DNA of 64,000 nt from a bacterium (lineage in GTDB: Bacteria > Electryoneota > Electryoneia > Electryoneales > Electryoneaceae), in NCBI GenBank assembly GCA_020444265.1, contig JAHLLH010000004.1:1-64000 (forward strand), in the 5' to 3' direction. Positions 8,765-17,321 of the stretch are shown here, piece by piece. Below the pieces are notes generated by a model, which was not told where the DNA came from, ran no database searches, and worked only from the letters and a program-made list of their open reading frames with translations. The first letter of the stretch is position 1. Every line of letters starts with the position of its first letter. The position numbers and the translations under genes were made by a program.

Positions 8765-9220
8765 TCACGGTTTCTTTTCGTCCTCATCACCGGGCATGAA
8801 GCGGCTGATGTCGTCCATAATCTCCTGTCCAGGATCCTTTATGGCAGGTGGTACATCAACAGGAGTCGCCTCAACCGTTTCCGGTTGGACCGGGACTCGG
8901 GTCGGGTAGCGTTCCTGCAAATCGAACTCAATCCCGCCTGCGAACCCGGCAATCGCATTGTAGAGAACAGCGGCCAGCAGGGTAATCAGGGTGTAGATCA
9001 CCGACAGGAAGATGGCGAGGAAAAGACCGCCGAGGATCAGCGCGCCGCCAGTCATCACCGGCAGCCCGAACTCATCTCCAACCATGCTGGAGACCATATC
9101 CATCAGTCCACCGAGGAAGATGGAGTAGATGAGGAACATTACAAGGACCACTGCGAAGTAGAGGATAAACCCTACTTTCGCCACCGGTCCCAATGGAATC
9201 CTTTTCAGCACCCAGGTCAT
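8765..9220 (-). CDS. DUF3566-like transmembrane protein
   Basis: 151 residues from MTWVLKRIPLGP. There are two strong membrane spans (about 13-38 and 55-90), with a glycine-rich hairpin and the sequence LYNAIAGFAGGIEFDLQE after span 2, a hallmark of DUF3566-type bacterial membrane proteins. A proline- and acid-rich cytoplasmic tail follows. The start at 9220 is preferred over 9265 because it places the first basic residues just before the membrane span. Function unknown; it may form a complex, as is inferred for the family. Confidence 0.65.
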   Translation of the reverse strand: MTWVLKRIPLGPVAKVGFILYFAVVLVMFLIYSIFLGGLMDMVSSMVGDEFGLPVMTGGALILGGLFLAIFLSVIYTLITLLAAVLYNAIAGFAGGIEFDLQERYPTRVPVQPETVEATPVDVPPAIKDPGQEIMDDISRFMPGDEDEKKP

Positions 9221-9360
9221 GCACCCTCCGGAGTTGATGGGGTGGAGGCGGCATAACCGGGCCACTCCACCTGACGCCGTGAATATAGGGGACTGGCTGA
9301 CGGGACGCTATGAATGCACCCATTTCGACTCGGCTCTGGATTGCTCAATGGGAACAAATT

Positions 9361-9386
9361 AACGCCCGTCCTGATGGACGGGCGTT
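9361..9386 (-). terminator. tRNA-Ser terminator
   Basis: Perfect 10-bp stem AACGCCCGTC/GACGGGCGTT with a 6-nt loop, 4 bp beyond the tRNA 3' end on the minus strand. It is followed by AATTTGTT. Confidence 0.75.
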
Positions 9387-9390
9387 GTTG

Positions 9391-9483
9391 TGGCGGGGAG
9401 GGAGGGATTCGAACCCTCGGTACGGGTATAAGCCGCACACTCGCTTAGCAGGCGAGCACCTTCAGCCACTCGGTCACCTCCCC
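9391..9483 (-). tRNA. tRNA-Ser(GCU)
   Basis: 93 nt with a long class II variable arm. The acceptor stem is GGGGAGG/CCTCCCC with discriminator G and an encoded CCA (TGG at 9391-9393 on the plus strand). The anticodon arm CTCGC-CTGCTAA-GCGAG gives anticodon GCU. The T-loop reads GGTTCGAATCC. It closely resembles E. coli tRNA-Ser(GCU) in length and D-arm sequence. Confidence 0.97.
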
Positions 9484-9720
9484 GTGGCCTGCTGTGATGC
9501 AAGAACCAGCAGGATTTCTCTGCTGGCAACGCCAAAGGTAGAACATTTGGATGCCGAGAGCAAACCCACCTTTGGGCCCACGGAGAAGCGGGGAACATTC
9601 GAGCAGGTTCCTATGGACTGAAAGTTTTCCATCTACAGACAAAAAGAAGTGAAGCCCAGCCAGTTGATCGCTCTTGATTCAACGGAGTTTGATGGGTTCT
9701 GATCGTTACAAAGCCTGAGT

Positions 9721-9753
9721 AAAGGGGGGCGCGGCATTGCCGCGCCCCCCTTT
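9721..9753. terminator. strong bidirectional terminator
   Basis: 15-bp perfect GC-rich stem with AAA/TTT at the base and an ATT loop, followed on the plus strand by T5. It sits 25 bp past the stop of the 639-residue lipoprotein gene on the minus strand. Confidence 0.8.
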
Positions 9754-9778
9754 TTACGTGAAACAGATCGTGTAACCA

Positions 9779-11698
9779 TCACCGATAGATAATGAAGAGG
9801 CGGGTGTCGCCCGGGGAGCTATCGGTGGATACCATCAGGATCGATTCGTCGCTACTTAAACGAATCCCGTTCCTGCTGATTGGATCATCAAACTCGATTA
9901 CCTCAATCTTCTCGCCTGAATCAAAATCCCATACCTGAATCTCGTTGGCACTTGCAGTGCCGATGTAGATATGCGACCCATCTTCCGAGACGGTGACAGC
10001 GCGTGGATAGGGACCGGTATCAAACTGATCCACGAGTCGGAAGTCAGAGGTGTGGACAATCTGGACGTAATGAGGGTAGTCCCCAGCGAGCAGCAGTCGG
10101 TTGTTACCACGTGTAAAATCGAGATCCCACAACAAGTACCCCAGGCTGCCATGGTCATCCTCGAGCAACAGGCTGGGGTTGTTTCCTGATATGTCATATT
10201 TCCACAAGCTCGCCGGGTAGCTGCCTACCTCACTGATGTAGAGCAAATCCCTGGTCTCATCGATCAGAAGGAAGGAATTGTTCACCACCAATCGTGAGTC
10301 GGAGATGAAGTTGACTCCGTTGCCAGGCACCCAGCTATCCGGGTTGGGGACATAGAGCGGGAAACGGTTATTGCCGGTACCATAGAGAACATCCCCGTTG
10401 GGATCGTAATCGAGATAAAGCGGTTTCATGCCGTAGGGTCGAAGATCGATCAAGCGGGTGAAAAGGCCCGCATCAAGGGGAATCCTCCAGATCGCCGAGT
10501 CCCCCTGGCTGGCGACATAGAGGGTACGGTCGCCTTCGTTGAGCGTGAAGGAAACCGGGTCAAAGAGGATCGGGTATTCTTCCCCCGGAATGGTATCGTT
10601 GAACGCGTAGTAATAGTCAATGTTGTTGGCGGTGACATCAATCTCATAGGCGAGATCAAGTTCGGGCAAGGCGATGAAGAGATATTCACGTTGCTCATCA
10701 TAGAACATGTCAGTAATCGGTGAACCATATTCCGTGAAGACGCCCGCCCGAATCGTATGCTGTGCGCTTGGCACCACCACATCCAAGTCGTAGGTGGCAT
10801 CCACTCGGTACGTATAGAGCGCACCGAGGACAACATTCGTGTCGAGGTAGGTTGTTGCAGTCGGGCTCTCAATCTGCACCAGCTCCTGGTAAGCGGAGCC
10901 ATTGACACTGCGCACGATGCTGTAGTACTGGAAGAGCGACTCGTCCGCTTCATGGTGCCATTCGAGACGGTTCGCTTCGTATCGCCGTTCGATTGGGTAG
11001 AGTTCGTTCGGCTGAATATCCAACACCGATACGGTTACCGTGTCGATCGCGTTATACTGATGATCGATCTCCGCGACCATGTTGATGTGATGGATGCCCG
11101 CCTGCAGGCCACGGTAGGCGAAGACGAATCCCTCTGTATCCGGTACCGCTTCGAACAGCAGTCCCTGTGCATCGCTGAACGCTTCCACATTGACATCAAC
11201 ATCGTTGAAGTCCTGTACCCCGATCACTCGTGCGACAAACTCGATGGAATCGTTGATTGTGAAGAACTGGCTGGAACGCGGGTCGAGAATGGTGATGGCA
11301 TATTGCGCATTGGTGACAATCTCTGAGACCACAACAAAAACGCTGTCGGTTACTGTTTCTTTACCGTCGCTCACCTGTACCTGGATGCCGAAGCGACCCT
11401 GAGCATTGGGTGCGGTCCACTGAACCTGGAACTGATCGTCCGCAGCGGGGAAGTTGCCCTCAGCCGAGGACCACTGGATCGACAGGGAGTCGAACTCCGC
11501 ATCGGGAGTGCCAGCATCGGGGTCTTCCGCATCGACGAAGAGGGTCACCGAGCCGTTTGGAAGGACCGTATCCGGCTGTGCCCAGGCACGATTGATCCGG
11601 GGCGGTGAGTTCTCATCGGAGGCGCTGTCGCAACCTATCATCACCACCAGCAAGGCCAGGGCGAGGAGGGACGGAACAAAACGGGACCAACGACTCAT
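9779..11698 (-). CDS. large lipoprotein with Ig-like/FnIII domains and a beta-propeller
   Basis: 639 residues. The signal peptide has lipobox VMIGC. Residues about 35-130 form a cadherin/PKD-like domain (DAEDPDAG, VQVSDGKETV). About 235-320 resemble a fibronectin type III domain (YYSIVRSVNGSAYQEL, YTYRVDATY). The C-terminal 300 residues contain YVTN/SMP-30-like propeller strands such as PRAVTVSEDGSHIYIGT. Probably an outer-surface protein in adhesion or polymer binding; no catalytic residue is identifiable. It runs divergently from the LVIVD-repeat protein gene at 11975. Confidence 0.75.
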   Translation of the reverse strand: MSRWSRFVPSLLALALLVVMIGCDSASDENSPPRINRAWAQPDTVLPNGSVTLFVDAEDPDAGTPDAEFDSLSIQWSSAEGNFPAADDQFQVQWTAPNAQGRFGIQVQVSDGKETVTDSVFVVVSEIVTNAQYAITILDPRSSQFFTINDSIEFVARVIGVQDFNDVDVNVEAFSDAQGLLFEAVPDTEGFVFAYRGLQAGIHHINMVAEIDHQYNAIDTVTVSVLDIQPNELYPIERRYEANRLEWHHEADESLFQYYSIVRSVNGSAYQELVQIESPTATTYLDTNVVLGALYTYRVDATYDLDVVVPSAQHTIRAGVFTEYGSPITDMFYDEQREYLFIALPELDLAYEIDVTANNIDYYYAFNDTIPGEEYPILFDPVSFTLNEGDRTLYVASQGDSAIWRIPLDAGLFTRLIDLRPYGMKPLYLDYDPNGDVLYGTGNNRFPLYVPNPDSWVPGNGVNFISDSRLVVNNSFLLIDETRDLLYISEVGSYPASLWKYDISGNNPSLLLEDDHGSLGYLLWDLDFTRGNNRLLLAGDYPHYVQIVHTSDFRLVDQFDTGPYPRAVTVSEDGSHIYIGTASANEIQVWDFDSGEKIEVIEFDDPISRNGIRLSSDESILMVSTDSSPGDTRLFIIYR

Positions 11699-11974
11699 GC
11701 CAACCTCGAGGTTTCTGTTGAATCAATTATCAGAAATATAAGCTTCATCACTCGCAAGAACGCAACGGTTTTTCGTGATTGGGAGAACTTCTAGATGACT
11801 CGAGACCTATTAAATCTCTCCTGTATTCCGAAGCTCCGAGTTACCAAGTGCCTTGAGAGTGATTCGGAGCACGAGTTCAAACATACTTAGGCGCAGCTCT
11901 CCTCCATTAGGGAACAATATGCAAGCAACGATATATTCTTGAGAATCTGACCTTTGTACTTAGGAGGTATGAAT

Positions 11975-14284
11975 ATGCTACGGTTTGCTTTGTGGATTAT
12001 GCTACTGGCGTCGATTCCTGTATTATCATTCTCGCGTGATGCCCGCCATCTTTTCCACGAATCTACCCCATTAGATGTTTGGGAAGTTGCAGTTGAAACA
12101 GTAACTCTTGGGGGAGGGTATTATGCAGTTCCTACAGGTCGTACCGGGCTACAGATCATATTTGAAACGGCCGAAAACCTGGAAGTAGTCGGCCGTTTTC
12201 AAAACGGCAAACAAGCTGAGCAGTTTGCCTCATTCGAAAATGTTGGATACCTCGGATCTGTTGCGTCGCTGGATATTCTGAACCTTGAGACCCCTGAACA
12301 CCCATCACTAATCCAGAGCAGACAAGATTGGTATGGGCATCCTCGACTGATGGAGGCTGCCGCTGAAAAGCTTGTTATTGTATGCAACCCTGGTGAGTAC
12401 CGTCTTGTCGTCTATTCAGTTAGTGATCCTCGTGATCCGGTGCTACAATGCAACACTCTCCTTGCGGAACTTGTAGACGAGCCAACCGATTTGGTAATTA
12501 TTGATGATCTTGTGCTCATCATCGAGCGATCTCTATTTGTCTACTCCCTGAGCGATCAAGGTTCACCTGAGCTGATTTGCGAAATTCCACCTCCTGCAGT
12601 CGGTGTCTCCCCCGCAAACCTTTCTCTTGCGGTGAGCGACAACCTTGTCTGGTTGGTTGGTGCGGAGACGGGTCACGGCAACACCTGGCTACAGGCTGTT
12701 GATCTATCAAATCCAAGTGACCCAATCATTTACGATCCGCACCAAGGTCTAGGTGGGTATGACATTGCTGTTCGAGGGGAATTGGCCGCCGTGATAGGCG
12801 GCATCTACTGGGAAACGTATCCACCAGTAAGCAGAAGTCCATTTCCCCTTGAACTAGTTGATCTATCAGAACCTGCTCACCCGTTGCTTCTCGATTCTGG
12901 GTATACTTCACACGAACTTTCTCGAATCACCTTCTCAGAAAACACTCTGTTGACAACAGCATTGAATGAAGGGCTGAGAAGCTATGAAACTGAATCAGAT
13001 GGCGGGATATCAGAACGTATCAGGATGCAAAAAGTTGCAACATTTGAGGGGTTGGCAACCTCGCCAAACCTGGTGTTTGTTCCTGTGTATACACGGTCGT
13101 GGTTTTATTTCCCAGAAGTAGAAGTGAACGCTTATGATTTCTACCGAGTGTCCATTCAGGACGGTCAGCCAGCGACTGCCTTACCGCCAATTCGCAACGA
13201 CCAGACAGTACGAACTGTATTCCAGTCAGAACGTGCTCTCTATGTTGGAACCCCAGGATTTCTCACTGCTTACAAACCAGAAACAGGTGGGCTATTTGAT
13301 GAGTTAAGTTCCATCGAGTTCAGTAACTCGATGGCGCAACGGCGCACCCGATTCTCCTCAGAATACGCAGCAATTGGACGTATGTCACAGGCTGGAGTCA
13401 ATGTCTACTCGATTGGTGATCCTGAACATATGGAATATCGAGGTGTTTATGGTGCAGAAGCCGGACGTATACGACAAATAGTATTGAATCAGAACAACAT
13501 GATTCTATTAGGGGATGAAGCGTGGGCAGCGTTCGATATGCGGTCAGGTGAGGATCCTGAACCGGTTTGGTTATGGGGCGACGCACCGAATGAAACCTAC
13601 TCGGAATGCTGGGCAACATCATCTACGCTATACTGCAGTTACCTGCGTCTGGACGGGACAACAGTAGTTGATTCTTACAATGCAACTGAGATTGAGTCAA
13701 TTACGATTGGTTCACCAATTACTTTCAGTTTACCACAAGGTTGGATCAATATCTCGCAGCGCGGATCAAGGGAGTTTTTTGCGTCGCTATACTGCTCAGA
13801 TACTGGCGACAGTCTACAGGTACGTCTATTCGATCTGTCGCGTTCTGAGGGAAACGAACAAGTGGGCAGTTTGACAATACCTTCCAAATATGTCCCGATT
13901 GATCTGGGGTGGTCAGGTGGAAGGATCGTTGTAGTAACCATGCACGAAGTATTGATCTTGAAGCTTGGTTCGGAAATGTCATTACATGTGGAAAGTGTAT
14001 ATCCGATAACATCGAAACTGAATCCAGCCTATCCAAATCCCTTCAACCCCTCGACTGTAATCCCCTTTGAACTGAAACAGGCGGGGAAGGTGCGTGTTTC
14101 CGTCTTTGATATTCGGGGTCGAAAAGTGAAAACCCTTGTGGATGGGCAGCGTACCGCAGGGCAGCATCGGGTGGAGTGGGATGGACGATCCGCCTCGGGA
14201 CTACCAGTGGCATCGGGAAGTTATATCGTGCGGTTGGAGGTTGATGGGGTGCAGGCGAGTCGCAGGATTACACTGGTGAAATAA
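11975..14284 (+). CDS. secreted LVIVD-repeat protein with C-terminal sorting/FlgD-like domain
   Basis: 769 residues. The ATG at 11975 is chosen because AGGAGG (11962-11967) lies 7 nt upstream; the ATG at 11969 is too close. A signal peptide (MLRFALWIMLLASIPVLSFS) is followed by LVIVD-type repeats (VDLSNPSDP, VYSVSDPRDP), expected to fold as a propeller. The last 90 residues carry YPNPFNPST, then VSVFDIRGRKVKTL and the ASGSYIVRLEV end. This is the C-terminal sorting (type IX-like) or FlgD-Ig domain common in FCB-group bacteria. AT content is higher than in neighbours. No secretion-system genes are in the window. Confidence 0.85.
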   Translation: MLRFALWIMLLASIPVLSFSRDARHLFHESTPLDVWEVAVETVTLGGGYYAVPTGRTGLQIIFETAENLEVVGRFQNGKQAEQFASFENVGYLGSVASLDILNLETPEHPSLIQSRQDWYGHPRLMEAAAEKLVIVCNPGEYRLVVYSVSDPRDPVLQCNTLLAELVDEPTDLVIIDDLVLIIERSLFVYSLSDQGSPELICEIPPPAVGVSPANLSLAVSDNLVWLVGAETGHGNTWLQAVDLSNPSDPIIYDPHQGLGGYDIAVRGELAAVIGGIYWETYPPVSRSPFPLELVDLSEPAHPLLLDSGYTSHELSRITFSENTLLTTALNEGLRSYETESDGGISERIRMQKVATFEGLATSPNLVFVPVYTRSWFYFPEVEVNAYDFYRVSIQDGQPATALPPIRNDQTVRTVFQSERALYVGTPGFLTAYKPETGGLFDELSSIEFSNSMAQRRTRFSSEYAAIGRMSQAGVNVYSIGDPEHMEYRGVYGAEAGRIRQIVLNQNNMILLGDEAWAAFDMRSGEDPEPVWLWGDAPNETYSECWATSSTLYCSYLRLDGTTVVDSYNATEIESITIGSPITFSLPQGWINISQRGSREFFASLYCSDTGDSLQVRLFDLSRSEGNEQVGSLTIPSKYVPIDLGWSGGRIVVVTMHEVLILKLGSEMSLHVESVYPITSKLNPAYPNPFNPSTVIPFELKQAGKVRVSVFDIRGRKVKTLVDGQRTAGQHRVEWDGRSASGLPVASGSYIVRLEVDGVQASRRITLVK

Positions 14285-14292
14285 GGGCTGTC

Positions 14293-14883
14293 TTACTGAA
14301 CTCCAAAGTGGTAGTACGCTCCGAGCAGGGCGATGATGAACGCCGTCAAGGTGGGCAGGAGACGGCGGGCGCGGAGGTTCCGGTAGTACATCCCGGTGGC
14401 AACATTCTGCGCGCCGAGCAGGAAGATGGCGAGGCCGGGCAGGGTACGGTTGTCGGTCCAGCCGAGGACGGCAAAGACTGCTGCGAGGAAAAGGACACCT
14501 TGCAACGTCCAGATTCGACTGACCGATTTATCGCCACGCATCAGGATGATCGCAAAGGGAATGGCAAAGAGGGCGTACAGCCCGACAGTAATGGTCCCAC
14601 CCTCCTTCGGAAAAAGTTTGATCAGGAAGAGCGCCACGAACGCCAGTTCAGCGATGACATCGACCGTACGAATGCCGCGAATCACCATCGGTGGGACACG
14701 GAGATAAGCGGCCAGCAGGTACGAGAAGAGGACAATCAGGGCGAGGATCATTAAACCCTGAACCACGGTTCCGCTCCAGAAAAAGGCGGAGGCAAGCGTC
14801 GCCAGCACAAAGATCAACAGTCCAGGGTTCTCCCGGATGATCTCATCCCCGAAACTGAAAAATCCGATCGATGGCTTACTCAT
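14293..14883 (-). CDS. polytopic membrane protein of unknown function
   Basis: 196 residues from MSKPSIGFFSF, preferred over the ATG at 14898. Six to seven hydrophobic spans alternate with short loops (RGDKSVSRIW, GWTDNRT, YYRNLRARR). There is no transporter motif or conserved charged membrane residue. It is convergent with the LVIVD protein (8-bp gap). Function not recognised. Confidence 0.6.
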   Translation of the reverse strand: MSKPSIGFFSFGDEIIRENPGLLIFVLATLASAFFWSGTVVQGLMILALIVLFSYLLAAYLRVPPMVIRGIRTVDVIAELAFVALFLIKLFPKEGGTITVGLYALFAIPFAIILMRGDKSVSRIWTLQGVLFLAAVFAVLGWTDNRTLPGLAIFLLGAQNVATGMYYRNLRARRLLPTLTAFIIALLGAYYHFGVQ

Positions 14884-14992
14884 ACATCCCTCATCCAATC
14901 CCTCCAGCGGTTGACAAAGGTAGCGGTTGGAACGGCTGCTGTCATCCGGGCATGCGGTGTGATAAGCAGGATGGAGTCACATTTGAACAGAC

Positions 14993-15023
14993 GAAACCGT
15001 CCGGTGAATCACCGGACGGTTTC
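14993..15023. terminator. bidirectional hairpin terminator
   Basis: 13-bp perfect stem GAAACCGTCCGGT/ACCGGACGGTTTC with a 5-nt loop. It lies 89 bp past the stop of the 43-residue gene on the minus strand and can serve either strand. Confidence 0.6.
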
Positions 15024-15111
15024 TGCAATGACGCGGGTTGCGGCTGATGATGCGCGGGTGCGTAACCGCGCGGGAATCTGTGTGAACAGTCGGCCGTGAG
15101 CAGACTTGGGG

Positions 15112-15243
15112 CTACTCGCGATCGATAGACCACCATTTATCTTCCTCGGACATCTGACCTTTCGGGCCTTTCAACAGCTCGGCAATGCCGACCAGTAGAA
15201 GGCCGGCGATCAGTCCGCCAAGGATCCAAAGTGCGATTGTCAT
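15112..15243 (-). CDS. 43-residue single-span membrane protein
   Basis: Too short for usual gene callers. The translation starts MTIALWILGGLIAGLLLVGI and continues to a charged tail ending KWWSIDRE. One transmembrane helix (about 3-22) is followed by a short soluble tail. A good ribosome site (GAGAGGAGGATGT) precedes the ATG, and the hairpin at 14993-15023 could terminate it. No homologue is recognised; it may be a small regulatory subunit. Confidence 0.6.
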   Translation of the reverse strand: MTIALWILGGLIAGLLLVGIAELLKGPKGQMSEEDKWWSIDRE

Positions 15244-15365
15244 ACATCCTCCTCTCCCGCTACATGGGAAGAGTACCACATCGTTTGCAACAAGGTATTG
15301 CGAAGGGTCACCGCTGCTCCGTGTCCTGCATCACATTTCCCAAAAATCCAAAACGGATACCCGAC

Positions 15366-15804
15366 GGTGACTGGTACGCTCGAGTGGGGAGGGAAATGGG
15401 TGGGATGGTCTGCATTGGGCTTGGCGGGGGTATGAAGGATCAGTTTCGAGCGTACCTGTCACCAAATGATTTAGGGGCTGAAGGGTCTGGTGACAGGTAC
15501 ACTCGGAGGATTTGCCGGGTACGATACATGTGTTTTGTCGAGGGTGGCTGTTGGGGAAAACATGGCAGCGGTGTGTACCAGTCACCATCGGTTATCATCC
15601 GTGGGGCTGGCGCGTGTGAGTGTGGTGGTGGCTCTGTAACACCCGGGCGGGGACTAGGGGAACGGGGTGAGTGTTACTGTCACGATTCACGGCGACGTGG
15701 ACAGTCTGGTGACAGGTACACTCGGAGTGGCTACCCATTAAAGATGTTGGCTTTCATCGAAGCTGGAAGTGGACGCGTGTTGGAAGCGGTGTGTACCAGT
15801 CACC
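15366..15804. repeat. three inverted pairs of a 16-bp repeat (REPIN-like array)
   Basis: Six copies of GGTGACWGGTACRCNC in alternating orientation: 15366-15381 (+), 15448-15463 (-), 15489-15504 (+), 15571-15586 (-), 15708-15723 (+), 15789-15804 (-). Within each pair the starts are 82, 82 and 81 bp apart, so each pair is a unit of about 98 bp able to fold as a long hairpin. The units lie in the otherwise empty gap between the 43-residue gene and the cysteine-rich gene. A weaker relative (GTAACTGTCAC and its complement) flanks the 6.2-kb element. Confidence 0.8.
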
Positions 15805-15810
15805 AGCGCC

Positions 15811-16110
15811 TTACCAATTCGGTTTGGGACGGCGGGCGCCGTACTCCAGGGTGCAGGGAGCGTTACGGGTGGTGTGTTGTTCGAGGGCACGGCACCAGAT
15901 GGCATTAAACGTCCTGCAGCTTTTACCACCATCTACATTATCCCGTGGCCACTCCGCATGCTCGCAGGCCATCGTGCAAAATTTCAGGTCGGCATGGCCA
16001 ACCCCGGCGTTATCCACTTCTTCCCGTTCGGTCGGAAGGGGTGTGTTGCGATCTCGCTGGAAACGGAGATAGTGCAGGCCTTCCCCATCTCCCGGAACTT
16101 TGTGATTCAT
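15811..16110 (-). CDS. cysteine-rich conserved hypothetical protein
   Basis: 99 residues, preferred over the overlapping plus-strand frame. It has a GGAGAG ribosome site, balanced composition and a cysteine/aromatic pattern: KFCTMACEHAEWPRD, then GGKSCRTFNAIWC and RNAPC. This matches my memory of a small bacterial family with a GxGSCRTFxAxYC core, suggesting a metal site or disulfides. There is no signal peptide. It is divergent from the HDOD gene. Function unknown. A search of the 99 residues against Pfam and NR would confirm or reject it. Confidence 0.6.
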   Translation of the reverse strand: MNHKVPGDGEGLHYLRFQRDRNTPLPTEREEVDNAGVGHADLKFCTMACEHAEWPRDNVDGGKSCRTFNAIWCRALEQHTTRNAPCTLEYGARRPKPNW

Positions 16111-16379
16111 CGTCTCTCCGTATGCTGCAGGAAGCTACTCGCTCCTCGCCATCCGGGGCAAGGCATGGTATGGCTCCACTATCGTCTGGATCGGATTCTG
16201 GCACCTATAGCCAAACCCCAAAAAGTGTGTGCTATACCTGAGAATAGGGAGAAAACAAGCCAATAATCGGTTGAACTTTCGCGTTTTTAGAGTTAGACTA
16301 TCATAGCATGTGCGATGGTGTATTTGACTGGCTCACGATCATTTGGATTACTCCCAACCCAAAATCGCTGGAGATAGAG

Positions 16380-17267
16380 ATGCCGAAGTATGAGTGGGAG
16401 GAAATGCGCATCGTCCTCGATGACATTACCACCCTGCCGACACTGCCAACGATTATGATCAATGCGATTAATATCGCGTTCGATCCGACCAGCAATGTTG
16501 ATGATCTGCACAATCTGTTGCGTAATGATCCAGCGATCACCGCACAGATTCTTCGCATCGTCAACTCTTCCTATTATGGTCCGAGCAAGACGATTGAAAA
16601 CCTGAAGACAGCATTGGTCATCCTCGGGATGGATGAGGTGGTGAGTGTTGTGACCGCAGTTTCGATGGCTGATTCACTCCAGGGCCTGGAACAGACGGAA
16701 GCTTTTGACCTGCGTGAATTCTGGATTCATTCCGTGGTTGTGGGGGAAATTTCTCACGCCATGCTGAAGAAGGTGAAGATCAGTAATGAGAGCGAGTTGT
16801 TCACGGCTGGTTTGCTGCATGACATTGGCATGATCCTGCTGGCAACTCACTTCAGCGAAGACTATGTACACGTCCGGAATGTCGCCAGCGAGACAAAAAA
16901 ACCACTTCACGTGGTTGAACAGGAAGAGCTTGGCTTCGATCATGCGAAGATCGGCGAATACCTCGCTGAACGCTGGAACCTGCCCGAAAATCTCCGTCAC
17001 GCAATCCGTTACCACCACGAACCCCAGCTTTCAGAGAATCCCAGCATTGACGTGGCGATGATCTACCTTGCGGACCGTTTTTCGCACCAGCGCGACTCAG
17101 GTGCGAGCGAGTGGATGGATGATGTGGAGATGGAAGATGGTGAAGCGTGGACGACTGTCTCTGCGTTGTGGGAGAAACACGGTACCGTACCGATGGGTAC
17201 GCTCGCCGAGTTTTGCGGAACGCATATTGAGAAGGCACGTGAAAAGGTGCAACTGATGATGTTCTGA
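16380..17267 (+). CDS. HDOD-domain signalling protein
   Basis: 295 residues from the ATG at 16380 (GGAGAT just upstream). The HDOD domain spans about residues 10-210: LPTLPTIMINAINIA, LRNDPAITAQILRIVNSSYYG, then the HD-like LLHDIGMILL and HAIRYHHEP. HDOD proteins lack confirmed phosphodiesterase activity and act as adaptors in stress, motility or c-di-GMP signalling. It is a stand-alone domain, with no EAL or GGDEF. A terminator at 17289-17318 ends the transcript. The partner is unknown. Confidence 0.9.
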   Translation: MPKYEWEEMRIVLDDITTLPTLPTIMINAINIAFDPTSNVDDLHNLLRNDPAITAQILRIVNSSYYGPSKTIENLKTALVILGMDEVVSVVTAVSMADSLQGLEQTEAFDLREFWIHSVVVGEISHAMLKKVKISNESELFTAGLLHDIGMILLATHFSEDYVHVRNVASETKKPLHVVEQEELGFDHAKIGEYLAERWNLPENLRHAIRYHHEPQLSENPSIDVAMIYLADRFSHQRDSGASEWMDDVEMEDGEAWTTVSALWEKHGTVPMGTLAEFCGTHIEKAREKVQLMMF

Positions 17268-17288
17268 TCAGATAGATCGGACAAATGA

Positions 17289-17318
17289 ACGTCGACCCTT
17301 TCGGGGGTCGGCGTTTTT
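17289..17318 (+). terminator. terminator after HDOD gene
   Basis: 10-bp stem ACGTCGACCC/GGGTCGGCGT (one G-U pair) followed by a T5 run, 21 bp past the stop codon. It also lies at the 3' end of the convergent symporter gene. Confidence 0.75.
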
Positions 17319-17321
17319 CAG

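Noticed and set aside
11975-14284. Evidence for a type IX secretion system
   Set aside because: The C-terminal domain is compatible, but no por/gld machinery genes are in the window, so only the sorting-like domain is reported.
15366-15804. CRISPR array
   Set aside because: The repeats are 16 bp, alternate in orientation and are irregularly spaced between pairs, and no cas genes are present.
15231-15908. 225-codon frame over the repeat array
   Set aside because: Gly/Arg/Cys-biased translation created by the inverted 16-mers; no ribosome site.
15769-16266. 165-codon plus-strand frame
   Set aside because: Overlaps the cysteine-rich minus-strand gene, whose composition and ribosome site are better.
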